DNA of 64,000 nt from positions 3,216,001 through 3,280,000 of the forward strand of contig JARHVA010000021.1 in NCBI GenBank assembly GCA_037957365.1, read 5' to 3'. The first letter of the stretch is position 1; every line of letters begins with the position of its first letter. Made by a program: the position numbers and the translations under genes. Under the pieces are notes generated by a model. The model had not been told where the DNA came from and did no database searches. It saw nothing but the letters and a program-made list of their open reading frames with translations. This stretch comes from Torreya grandis (Eukaryota > Streptophyta > Pinopsida > Cupressales > Taxaceae). This document shows positions 49,780 through 59,450 of this stretch, piece after piece.

Positions 49780-51002
49780 AGGGTGATCCTTTGAGTTCTT
49801 GATTCATAGGTTCCATGTCGATCATATATGAATGGCTAACCAAAAAGTACATCACAAACATCCAGATTGACCACATCACATAAAACCTCATCTTGGAAAG
49901 GTTTTATTGCATATGAGAGAAGACATTGGTGGGTAACATGAAGGTTTCTCTCTTGACTCAACCATCTAATAATGTATGGCTTTGGGTGAGGCTTCATGGA
50001 CAAATTTAGGATTTTCACAACATTAGTAGAGATTAAATTCTTTTGACTCCCACTATCAAGAATGAAATGCAAAGGCTTACCTTTCACCCATAACTTAGAG
50101 TGAAACAACCTTTCCTTATCATCTAGCCTCTCCTCATGGGTCTGTGATGAAGTAATGATGGAATCGGGCTCAGAATCTACAATCTCTTCTTCATCCTCTT
50201 CGATTGTAGGTTGTGTATCAGGCAGAGTAGTAAATGTTGATGATTGTGACTAAAAAATGAGGGACTTGATGGCTCGACATTCTTCTTTGGAGTGCATTCT
50301 ATATTTGTGGTAATCACACCATTTCTCAGTCTTCCCTTCCTTTTTCTTCCAATTTTGGCCCCATGTTTGACCTCCTTTGTCACTTTTCTATTTTGAAGGC
50401 TAACTCTTCATATTCATTCTTCCATGCTTTTGTTCAATCTTCACCATCAACTTATATGCCTCATCGAGGGTTTCCAAATTGAAGAGTTCCATCTCCCCCT
50501 GTATATACCATTGTAGTCCACCATGATATTTGAGAACCTTATGTTTCTCACTTTTTTGGATGCCAAATCTTATAGATAGAGAATGAAAAATGTCAGTGTA
50601 ATCTTGAACAGATTATTCCTTACCTTGGTGAAGTTGTTGCCACTCTATATACAAATCATCATATGCTCCAATGGGGTAGTATTCTTCCTTTACAGCTTCT
50701 ATGAAATCATCCTAGGTAGGTTCTACATCAAGGTCAATATCATCCATACTAAATCTCTTCTTGTACACTCCCCACCAATTTTTTATAGGTAATTATGCTT
50801 TCAAAAGAGCAAAAGTGATCTTCTCTTTATCAGTGAATTTATTTACCAAAAAATATGAAGACAATTGATCCAACCAATTTTTTACTACATCAGGATTAAT
50901 TTTGCCTTCAAATGTAGGGATATCAAAATTCATCTGAAGCTTGAAGGGTGTTGGGGCACTAGAATGACGTGGGGATGCAGATGAGGAGCTAGAATTTTCC
51001 AT
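49780..51002 (-). pseudogene. Gag-protease polyprotein, Ty3/gypsy, with a few stops
   Basis: From 51002 the minus strand codes for a Ser-rich N-terminus, then NFDIPTFEGKINPDVVKNWL typical of gypsy gag. Next come the gag core (DFIEAVKEEYYPIGAY, QGKE followed by SVQDYTDIF) and a degenerate CCHC-like stretch (WCDYHKYRMHSKEEC) near 50270-50320. The protease has FILDSGSQKNLIS with the catalytic D-S-G at about 50040-50065 and LDVCDVLFGQPY at its end. The reading is nearly collinear over 400 codons, broken only by a handful of stops and small shifts, so this copy is younger than the other gypsy remnants. Confidence 0.88.
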
Positions 51003-51224
51003 GGAGATTTGCTAGAGAATTTAGGCAAATTGTTATAGTATATGTGCTTACTTCTATTAGAGGGCTTCATTCACCATTTCCTTGAAAGGATCAGATGTCT
51101 CAGTGTTGTCCACCATTTGAGGTTGTTTGGAGTGAATAGGTGGATAGTCTACTGGTTCTATTTTCCACCCAAGCTTCTTGTAATCTAACCTCATCTTTGG
51201 GATCATACACTCTAAAAACAAACC

Positions 51225-51236
51225 ACTTTGATACCA
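51225..51236 (-). other. Primer-binding site of the gag-protease element
   Basis: The minus strand reads TGGTATCAAAGT directly after the 5' LTR end. It differs by two bases from TGGTATCAGAGC. Confidence 0.8.
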
Positions 51237-51237
51237 C

Positions 51238-51777
51238 TGATCCAAAACTCAAAATATTTGGTTGAAATATAATTCAAGACACAATAAAAACACAATAAAA
51301 ATAATGCTATCTTTGAGAAGAGATATTTTATTCATCAAAATTTGCAAATCCAAACATATGCTTATCTCTCAGAAGAGATGTCTAATTTCCCTTTTGGGAT
51401 ACCTCTTCATTTATACACACTTTTAAGGTAGGAAGAGGATGTGGAAGGTCACCAATATTGATGGATATCAAGTGGTTTGACTTTCATGATTTAAAATAAT
51501 ACAGAATTCGAGGAATTACTATTTTTAAAAACTTACTATTTTTAGACTACACTACTAAAATTAAAAATTAGGGAACTTCCATTGGGTTTTTTGAGGTCAA
51601 AGTCCATTGAGTAGATATCCATGCCATCTCACCACATTCTCCTCATTCTTATCTTTCCAATGGTTTAAACGGTGAGTCGATTGGAGCTACATTGCAAAAG
51701 TTATAGCTCCTAGAAGTTCCGCCATCAATTGGGGTAGACTGTCACCCGAATTATCACTTGAAATGTTGCTTGGATCA
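51238..51777 (-). repeat. 5' LTR of the gag-protease element
   Basis: Minus-strand start TGATCCAAGCAACATTTC, end GAGTTTTGGATCA, followed by the primer-binding site. Confidence 0.92.
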
Positions 51778-51779
51778 AT

Positions 51780-52640
51780 GTAATATTAAAAAATAGCCAT
51801 TTTTCATTTCTAAAAATCTAGTTTATTCTATAAAATTATTGGTCATATTATCCCAAAAAAAATCAATGACCCATCAAAGAGAGTGATCCCCAAGTATTTG
51901 CTACGAAGATACCCTGAATAAAATCCAAGAATTTGTTTTATCTTATTTTATCTTTGGGGTGAATTATGGAGGGAGATAATGTTAGAGTTAAAAATTTTAA
52001 TCTCTGGACATGAATCAAATCGATAACAATATAAATGTTTCTTCAACATTCTATCTTCTTGAATGCATGTAGAGTTTTCCATAATTGTATCTTGTATAGT
52101 CTGACCATGAGAAAGGTTTATATTTTCAGTAATATTGAAGCCATAGATGATATTTAGAGATTTTTTTATTTGATAAGGCTCTACCCAAAGCCTATACCAT
52201 GATGATGAAGAGGTAGGGAGAAATAGTATATCCTTATCGAAGACCTCTTAAAACATTGAGAAATCTAGTTAGGTTTCATTTAAAATAACGTAAAACATAG
52301 GAGTGTAAATTCAATAATTGATCCAATCACACCAAGCCTCTAATAAATCAAAATAACTAAGGATTTTTAAAAGAAAAACCTAAATTAACCCTGTCATACA
52401 CTTTGATTATATCAAGTTTTATGGTCATTATTAATTCCTTTTTTAATTTATTTGAGCAAATTAAATTGTGTAAAATAACAAGTCCATCTAAGACTTGTCT
52501 ATTATGGATAAAAACCACCTTATTATTCTAAAATAGTAATAGGAAGGAGGATTTGGAGATGATTATCCAAAGATTTTGAGACAATATTTTATATAGCGTC
52601 ATAATATATCCTGTCATTTAGGATAGAATATAAGAGGTAA
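51780..52640 (-). pseudogene. LINE reverse transcriptase remnant
   Basis: The minus strand at about 52530-52400 encodes HNRQVLDGLVILHNLI, KELIMTIKLDI and VYDRVN, the same RT block as the plus-strand LINE at 45.76-45.90 kb. RGLRGYTISPYLF-like sequence follows near 52200-52260. Stops are frequent. The endonuclease half is absent. Its lower end lies next to the LTR of the gag-protease element. Confidence 0.8.
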
Positions 52641-53029
52641 AAATGATAGAATTCACTTTAAATCTATGATAAAACACTGAAAAATGCCACAAAAAAACCT
52701 TCATCTATTTCTTAGCAAATAAATAAATAAAAATAAGAAATAATAAGCTTTTATGAATAATATGGAGGGAAGAAAATTTACAGAGCTAGCCCTCCACCTC
52801 CTTGTTGTGAATGTAACCAAATGGAAGCTAGGAAGTTTCCCTATCTTTTTATTTAAGATATAGATTTATTCTAGGGTTTATTGATTATAAAAATTTAAAA
52901 CTCAAATTAAATGGATCTGAGGGATGAGAAGTAAGTCTATTAAACATTATTCATATTTTTTATTTTTGTGATCCAATTAATAAAAGAATTTTAGTATTTC
53001 TTAATTGAAGTTTTAATCACATTTAAATT
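52641..53029. other. Intergenic, no gene recognised
   Basis: AT-rich DNA between the LINE remnant and the next spacer copy. It may hold unrecognised LINE sequence. Confidence 0.5.
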
Positions 53030-55535
53030 AAATATTTTCAATCCAATTTAATTCATGCCATTGTTTCACGTGACACCCAAGCACATTAATAATGATTGAA
53101 TCCTTTGATGGACATAGTTATTTATTTCATAGACTCTCAAGATAAATTAAACACTATGTCAATTATAATATGAATTGTCATGTTCTTGCTAATCAAAACT
53201 TATTATACCCAAATCATATTTAACTTTTTCTTTTAAAATCATCCTTTCAGTTCTGAGGCAATTCTTAGATTATTAAATATTTTAAAGTCCATATCCTTAT
53301 TATTCATAATATATTCATAATGTATCTTACAATTGTTCATTAAAAACACATATTTCCTCATGAATGTATAGCTATTGGCTTCCATTTCTCATAAAATGTC
53401 CATTTAATTGTAACTTAAAATAGATAAGAATGAGCTTAGAGATGAAATCATTCTTCAACATGATGGAAATCCCATTACACATAGGAGGTTGGTATAAGGT
53501 GAAATATCAAATTATCTTTTTTTATATACTTAGAGAGTAGAACAAATAGGGTTGGTTAGAAATTCAACTTATTAATGTAAACTATTTAAATGTGATGATT
53601 CAAAATGCACAACTATTCTAAACTTTCAAATAATAAATTGTAATGTAAGAATGCATTTCTAAGGAAATAAATCACATAGATCTAAATATAGCTCATTCTA
53701 GTCTTTGGAAGTGTAGAAATAACTTATTTATGCCTTTAGTTACATAATTAGATGAAGCTAAATAATTCCTCTTTGAACAATCTAAATCTTGTAAGTAACC
53801 AAGAATATCGTGCCATGATTTGTCCAAGGTTAAGATTTAGATTCAATATCATTGTATTATGCTATTCAATGAATTGGAAAAAGTGATATCTCCATATATG
53901 TAGGTAGTGTAGATTTATTCAATAACCTACATAGTGAATAAACCTAATTTCCCCCCCAAAAAATCAGCATATTTAATTGCAATACAAATAAATATGTTCA
54001 TAGCATTCATTTCTCATTATGAAATTTTACTTCTCCTTAAGCATGGATTTGCACAAGTAAATTAGAGTTAGAACACATTCACATGTTTATCATAAATTGT
54101 CTACTTGACCAACACGTTTCATAAAGTTCACATAATGATACTAGTTATGAGATGATTTGGTTCCATGAACAACCTGATCACCAACATGATGTATGTATCT
54201 AGTTTATAGGGTGAATATGAGGAATCAATCATGTTTTTATATCCTCTATAGTTGTAACATTCTCCATTGCATTATCTAAATTTGGTTGAGCAACAAAGCT
54301 TTCAAAAATGATCCAAAGCTTTTCGTTAGCTAAACAATGTACATAGCTGATCTAGTTAAGGTCCAATGAATTCAATAATGTTTCCAAATATTTCCTTTAA
54401 TTAAATATATCAAGGTGAACTTTATTTTCTGACATAATTGAGTATTCATTACACCAAGGTAGCTCTATTTGGTTGAGAATTTATATGTTGTAATCTCACA
54501 TGCCATTACAAGGCCTTATAATAGAGGTTCATCACCCATTAATTAATGTGATTTTTTTCTAAGAAAACTTTATATGATATCTAACATTACAATATGTTAT
54601 TTGATCCTTTCTTCAAACTAGTTGTCTATCTTGAGATTTGCCTCCTTCTTTGAAGGACTACCTTTTACATATTTATTATTTCCTTCATCAGAGAGTCCTT
54701 ATTATCATTTATTGCTCGATCTAATTTGGTCTAGTCACATTAATTTTGAGATTATGTTCCATGTTGTTTGTTGATTGTAACATTTCTTGTAGTCATGTTT
54801 TCCTTTTCTCACATTTACTTTTTTCGATAGGCTTTAGGGTAAGATGACATTTATTGTTGGAGTCTCCATTCTCTTCAATAATTTTTCTGCACTTGCATCT
54901 TCTTTTAGAAATTTTATATCTTCTCTATGTTTACTTTTGTTGTTGAGCATCTGTGTTGCTTCTTACAGTCCATTCTCTACTAGCTATCATGATTCCTCTA
55001 GATCTAGTTTGTGACATTTTTTGTCTTGGTTTTTGTTTAGTTAATATTGGCTACCACCTTATTTAGGCTATTAGTAACCCACTTGTATGTTAATCTTTAC
55101 CGACCATCGTGGCTTTGATTGGGGCCTAATTATTTTTTCTACAATATTTTGATGTGGACACCACTAGGCTGCCTATGAGGATTAATTTACACATTATAGC
55201 TACATTTCACTTTGTTGGTTGTGATTTATTTTCAGCATTTTATCTTATTATTTTAATTATTTCTCATTTTCACATGTAAAATGGGTCTTCATACACCACA
55301 ATGTCCCTTTGTGTTTATGCCATATAGGCATAAGGTCAAAAGGACTAAAGTATCTGATGTGTCATACATTTGGATGAATATAAGATGAACCTAATTGCCA
55401 AGTTATTATTGGGATCTATGCTTATTGCAACTATCCTTTGTTGAAGCTCCTGCTTTTGGCATGTCAACTTAAAAGACACTCCAATGGACTAAATGCAAGC
55501 CCAACCAACTCATCTCATAGTTGGTATATAAATTC
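53030..55535 (+). repeat. TAXI-locus spacer, copy C
   Basis: It follows copy A from about 25620 to 28330 throughout: ATATTTTCAATCCAA, ACTTATTATACCCAAATCATAT, the TTGCAAGTAACCA-like block near 53790, CATTATCTAAATTTGGTTGAG near 54270, CATCTGTGTTGCTT near 54948 and CAACTCATC near 55505. It lacks the part that carries the promoter and gene. It is the only other copy of the 27.0-28.3 kb part of the spacer. Confidence 0.88.
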
Positions 55536-56214
55536 AATATCCATTTAGAAACACATGCCTCCTGCATACACACTAAACTCATTGCGGTACCTTTGTAGTA
55601 TGAAGAGATAGAAATAAAAAAGCATTAATCAATTATTATTATTATAAAAATAATATTTATCTCTTTTTCTGTGATGCAATAAATTATTATGAAAGGATAT
55701 ATAAAATAAAGTGTGACAACAATCATGAATAATGACATAACAACTAGCCCAACCCCAATTGATACTTAACCATATACCTAAACTAGGGTAAATTTAGGTG
55801 AAGCCTTACAATTAGTATATCTATTATATTTATAAAATATCAAATAACTAAAAATTATATATATCAAACAAAGAAATCTTAATGTTTATACAATAATTTA
55901 AAAAATGCTTTAAAACTATTCATAATTTTTAACAAGAATATAATACATGATTATTCCTTGTTCTATAAAAAATGATTTTCTACATAATTTAATAAAGTAA
56001 TTATCAAATTTTAGTTTATATAGAATCGATAACTTAGAAGAACATGTCATATATTCATGTTATAAGACAAGAATGTTACATTAGCATATGTTTGGAGCTT
56101 CAAATCTTTGAAATCCAATTTTTCCTTCTATGCAAATACAATAAATAGTGGGTATTGAATGGACACCACATTTTGATAAGGTGCAAGGTTCACCACATTT
56201 TTCTAAGGTGCAAG
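55536..56214. other. Intergenic, no gene recognised
   Basis: AT-rich, with no frames or matches that I can see. Two CACCACATTTT blocks recur around 56165 and 56192. Confidence 0.5.
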
Positions 56215-57200
56215 GTTCAAAAATTAAATATTTTCAAGCCGAGTTAATCCATGTCGTTAATTAAAGTAACTCATAAACATATTAATAATGATTGAACCCA
56301 TTAATGGACATAATTAATTTCTAATTTCATAGATATTTAAGATGAATTAAACACTACATAAATTACAAGATGAATGTTCATGATAACGACAACTTATTAT
56401 ACCCAAATCATATTTGACATTATCTTTTAAGATCATACTTTAAACTTTGAGGTAATTCTTAGATTACTAAATATTTGAAAGTCCATCTCCTTATTATTTA
56501 TAATATATTCACAAGGTCTCTTATAATTGTTTAGTATAAAATCACATATTTACTCATGATAAGTAATGGATAGGTATTGACTTGAATTTTGAGTAAAATA
56601 TCAATTTAAGTGCAATATGAAATAGATACTAATGTGTTTAGAGATTAAATCATTCTTCAATATGATTTTATATTGTTTAGTGGACATGAAAAGATAATCT
56701 ATTTAATAATCAGTGGCCTGTAATAACATTGCAATGATTAGAGCCAAAGTCATTCATTTAAATATTTCATATTGACTTAATCTTAAATATCTCTTCGAGA
56801 GGATGGAAAATCCGTTACACACATGGGAGTAATATAAGGTCAAATATCAAATTATCATTGTTGTAATAATTAGATAGTAGAAATAGCAAGGCTAGTTAGA
56901 AATTCAACTTATTAATCTAAATTATTTAAATCTGATAATTCAGAATGCATAATTATTCCAAACTTTCATTAAAATAAGCTGCAACATATATATCCATGTT
57001 CAAGAAAATTAATCACATAAATCCAATTCTATCTCATTCTATTTTTTTGGAAGAGTAGAAAGTACCTATTTATGAATTTAGTTGGGTAATAAAACGATGT
57101 TAAATAATTCTTCTCTAAACAATCCAAATCTTTTAACTAACCATGAATATCATTCCATTATTTATCCAAGGTCCTTATTTAGATTCAATATCATTATGTT
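56215..57200 (+). repeat. TAXI-locus spacer, copy D
   Basis: It follows 25605-26590 of copy A: ATTAAATATTTTCAAGCC, AACTTATTATACCCAAATCATAT, AAAGTCCATCTCCTTATTATTTATA, ACCATGAATATCATTCCA near 57141. It ends where a 120-bp tandem duplication starts, about 0.6 kb before the TAXI promoter block. In the intact locus the 26.6-28.6 kb part of the spacer is therefore missing. Confidence 0.88.
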
Positions 57201-57437
57201 ATGTGATATAATAATGTTAAAAAATATAAGTAAGAAGATAAAAAGTATATCTATTTGCTATCATATTAGCTGAGATCAAATGTAATATTTATCTTTATTA
57301 ATTTAATATCTGCATTATATTATGTTATATAATAATGTTAAAAAATATAACTAAGAAGATTAAAAAAAATATAATATTTGCTACCATATTACTTGAGATC
57401 AGATGTAATATTTATCCTTATTAATTTAATGTCTAAT
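57197..57437. repeat. 120-bp tandem duplication upstream of the TAXI gene
   Basis: Two units begin near 57197 and 57318. Each holds ATAATGTTAAAAAATATAA, TAAGAAGAT, a TTTGCTA(T/C)CATATTA block and TGTAATATTTATC(T/C)TTATTAA. Confidence 0.9.
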
Positions 57438-57764
57438 ATGATGTGTAAAATACAAACGAGATAAAAAAATATCTTTGTCCATCTGTTCATTGAGACTAGT
57501 GTCCTATTTATCCTTATATAATATTTATCCATTCATAGAACTACATTAATTTTTTTAAAAGGTAAAGGCTAAAGTTGGTAGCTTGCTACCATAGACCTTA
57601 TGGGTTGCTTTTATATAATTATTATGAGAGGTGATTCAAAGCATGGATCAATAAATTTGTATATAATTATTTTTGGAAAAAATATTTATGATTGTATACC
57701 TTTGTTTTTTTACTGATGGATCTCATCTGAAAAATAAGTCAAAATATATATTTAATACACAATA
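57438..57764. other. Distal upstream region of the TAXI gene
   Basis: AT-rich. A GGTAGCTTGCTACC near-palindrome lies near 57576-57590. No match to the upstream DNA of the other copies, so this part is private to the intact locus. Confidence 0.5.
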
Positions 57765-57975
57765 GGAATAAGACAAAGATTGTAGCTGGTCTTTGTTCGC
57801 GCGGAGACGGAACATGTAATTTAATAAACAAAGGCGTCTGAGCTTATCAAGTTGGCTTCCTATCAAAAAATTCTAAGTCAAATTCGACGGCAGTAAGCGG
57901 TAGCATTCTAGAATACCCTTCCATATCCTATTTATACCATTCGCACTTGCCGTCTGTCTATCATTACCAGCAATC
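57765..57975 (+). promoter_or_regulatory. Proximal promoter of the TAXI gene
   Basis: This block is shared with the relic at 28640-28870 and the inverted unit at 47145-47275, from GGAATAAGA through ATTTAATAAACAAAGGCGTC and CAAGTTGG to the leader. A TATA box (TATTTATACC) lies at 57929-57938, about 40 bases before the ATG, so the leader must be very short. The stretch 57797-57830 is CpG-rich (CGCGCGGAGACGG), in contrast to the AT-rich surroundings. Confidence 0.75.
57929..57936 (+). promoter_or_regulatory. TATA box of the TAXI gene
   Basis: TATTTATA, conserved in the 28.7-kb relic at the same distance from the leader motif CTATCATTACCA. Confidence 0.75.
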
Positions 57976-59250
57976 ATGTCGCCTCGTTCAATTCTGTTTC
58001 TTTTCGTTTTGATCTCTGCTTCATTAATCTCGGAAGCGGCAACAACCCGGCCAAGTGCTCTGGTTGCGCAAGTCACTCGGGACTCTGCAACTCTTCAGTA
58101 CGTTACTCAACTTGAGCAGAAGACTCCGCTGCAGAATGAACGTGTTGTATTAGACATCACGGGAGACTTCCTGTGGGTGCAATGCCGAGACGGATCCTAC
58201 AGCTCCTCCACTTTCCGGCCCCCTCGTTGCGGCTCCGCGGTTTGCTCAGCAGCGGGATCCATCGGGTGTGGCGAATGCTATGCGCCTCCTGAACCCGGCT
58301 GCAATAACAATACCTGCGGCGTCAGCCCCGAGAACACCGTCACACGAACTGCAACAAGCGCCGATATTGGCCAAGACGTGGTGGCTCTCTCTTCCACCGA
58401 CGGCAAAAATCCAGGCCCCAAGGTTACCGTACCCCTCTTCACCTTTTCTTGCGCTCCGGCCTTCCTTTTGGAAGGGCTTGCGCAAGGAGTTGCCGGTATG
58501 GCAGGACTGAGCAGAGGTCGCGTGGCTCTGCCCACTCAATTATCCGCTGCCTTCAGTTTCAATCGCAAATTCGCCCTTTGTCTCCCGTCAGGCAGCGCGC
58601 CCGGTGCCGTCTTCTTCGGCAACGGGCCGTACGTGTTCCTTCCAGGGACAGACGTTTCTCAGCGCCTCACTTACACTCCCCTGGTCAAAAACACCTTGCT
58701 TCCCAACCAATACTTTATTACTGTGAATGCCATCCAAGTCGGTGAAAAGAATATCGCTCTTGACTCGGCCAAATTAAAGATCGACAGCCAAGGCAAGGGT
58801 GGCACCAAGCTCAGCACCGTGGCTCCTTACACCACTGTGGCAACCTCCGTTTACACTGCCATCCGTGACGCTTTTGTCAAAGAAGCAGAGGCCAGAAATA
58901 TCTCTCGCTTCGGGGCTGTGAAGCCGTTTGATGCATGCTTCGATGCGAAGACCGTGTCGCCCACCAGAATCGGCCCCGCTGTACCCACCATCGGCCTTGT
59001 GTTGCAGAACAGTAACACAATCTGGAGAATTTTCGGAGCAAATTCCATGGTGCAGGTTAGCGATCAAGTGTTGTGTCTTGGAATCGTTGATGGAGGGGAA
59101 GATCCAACAACCACAATAGTATTAGGAGGTCGTCAGATAGAAGATAATCTACTGCAGTTTGATCTGGCTACTTCTCGCCTTGGATTCAGCTCCACATTAT
59201 TTGGCAGGCGGACCACCTGCTCCAACTTCAATTTCACTTCCACCACTTGA
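57976..59250 (+). CDS. TAXI-type aspartic protease homologue (basic 7S globulin / xylanase-inhibitor-like), secreted
   Basis: A single 424-codon exon, the usual length for this family. Residues 1-22 form a signal peptide (SILFLFVLISASLI core, likely cut after SEA), so the protein should go to the cell wall. Residues about 35-200 form the N-terminal lobe and 230-410 the C-terminal lobe. The first active-site loop is LDITGDFLWVQC (Asp60 kept in a non-standard DITG). The second loop, where pepsins have DTG or DSG, reads KLSTVAPY (Ser280), so peptidase activity is unlikely; family members with such changes inhibit microbial glycosidases or bind ligands. Twelve cysteines (70, 85, 90, 98, 101, 109, 114, 159, 202, 321, 367, 415) fit the six family disulphides. 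Sequons lie at Asn111, Asn308 and Asn419. The ATG follows the TATA box by 40 bases. The substrate or target cannot be read from the sequence. Confidence 0.95.
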   Translation: MSPRSILFLFVLISASLISEAATTRPSALVAQVTRDSATLQYVTQLEQKTPLQNERVVLDITGDFLWVQCRDGSYSSSTFRPPRCGSAVCSAAGSIGCGECYAPPEPGCNNNTCGVSPENTVTRTATSADIGQDVVALSSTDGKNPGPKVTVPLFTFSCAPAFLLEGLAQGVAGMAGLSRGRVALPTQLSAAFSFNRKFALCLPSGSAPGAVFFGNGPYVFLPGTDVSQRLTYTPLVKNTLLPNQYFITVNAIQVGEKNIALDSAKLKIDSQGKGGTKLSTVAPYTTVATSVYTAIRDAFVKEAEARNISRFGAVKPFDACFDAKTVSPTRIGPAVPTIGLVLQNSNTIWRIFGANSMVQVSDQVLCLGIVDGGEDPTTTIVLGGRQIEDNLLQFDLATSRLGFSSTLFGRRTTCSNFNFTSTT

Positions 59251-59450
59251 AACCAACATATTATCTATACATATTAGCTGGATACATAAATTCTGATTAA
59301 TTTAATAAATAAATGAGCTTGCAAGCTCATTGTAATTGTAATTGTATCCCTTTACTAAGTTTCGGAACTTGGGACGGACTGTTGTCTTCAAGATTTTGAA
59401 TAAATGAATAAGATTTTGAATAAATGAAATATAGATAGATTTATTATTAT
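59251..59450 (+). terminator. 3' UTR and polyadenylation region of the TAXI gene
   Basis: AATAAATAAATG at 59304-59315 supplies overlapping AATAAA-type signals. It runs into a perfect 20-bp palindrome (59312-59331), then TGTAATTGTAATTGTA, a common plant 3'-end pattern. Further TTGAATAAATGAATAAG units follow near 59395-59425. The whole arrangement is kept in the pseudogene at 41.9-42.1 kb. Confidence 0.65.
59312..59331. other. Perfect 20-bp palindrome at the TAXI polyadenylation site
   Basis: AATGAGCTTGCAAGCTCATT, able to form a 10-bp stem as RNA or bind a dimeric protein as DNA. Identical in the pseudogene copy at 41998-42017. Confidence 0.95.

Larger units (their letters stand above)
48876..51777 (-). 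mobile_element. Ty3/gypsy element carrying only gag and protease
   Basis: LTRs of about 540 bases (48876-49414 and 51238-51777) start TGATCCA and end TGGATCA on the minus strand in the right copy. A primer-binding site at 51225-51236 (TGGTATCAAAGT, 10 of 12 bases of the tRNA-Met type) follows the 5' LTR. The 1.8-kb interior codes for gag and protease and then runs into the 3' LTR without RT, RNase H or integrase. Flanking bases are ATGTC and ATGTA, a near-perfect target duplication. It inserted into an older plus-strand gypsy RT. Confidence 0.9.

Noticed and set aside
58246..59119. Several open frames of 60-100 codons on both strands inside the TAXI gene
   Set aside because: They are shadows of the GC-rich coding frame; none has family motifs or its own signals.
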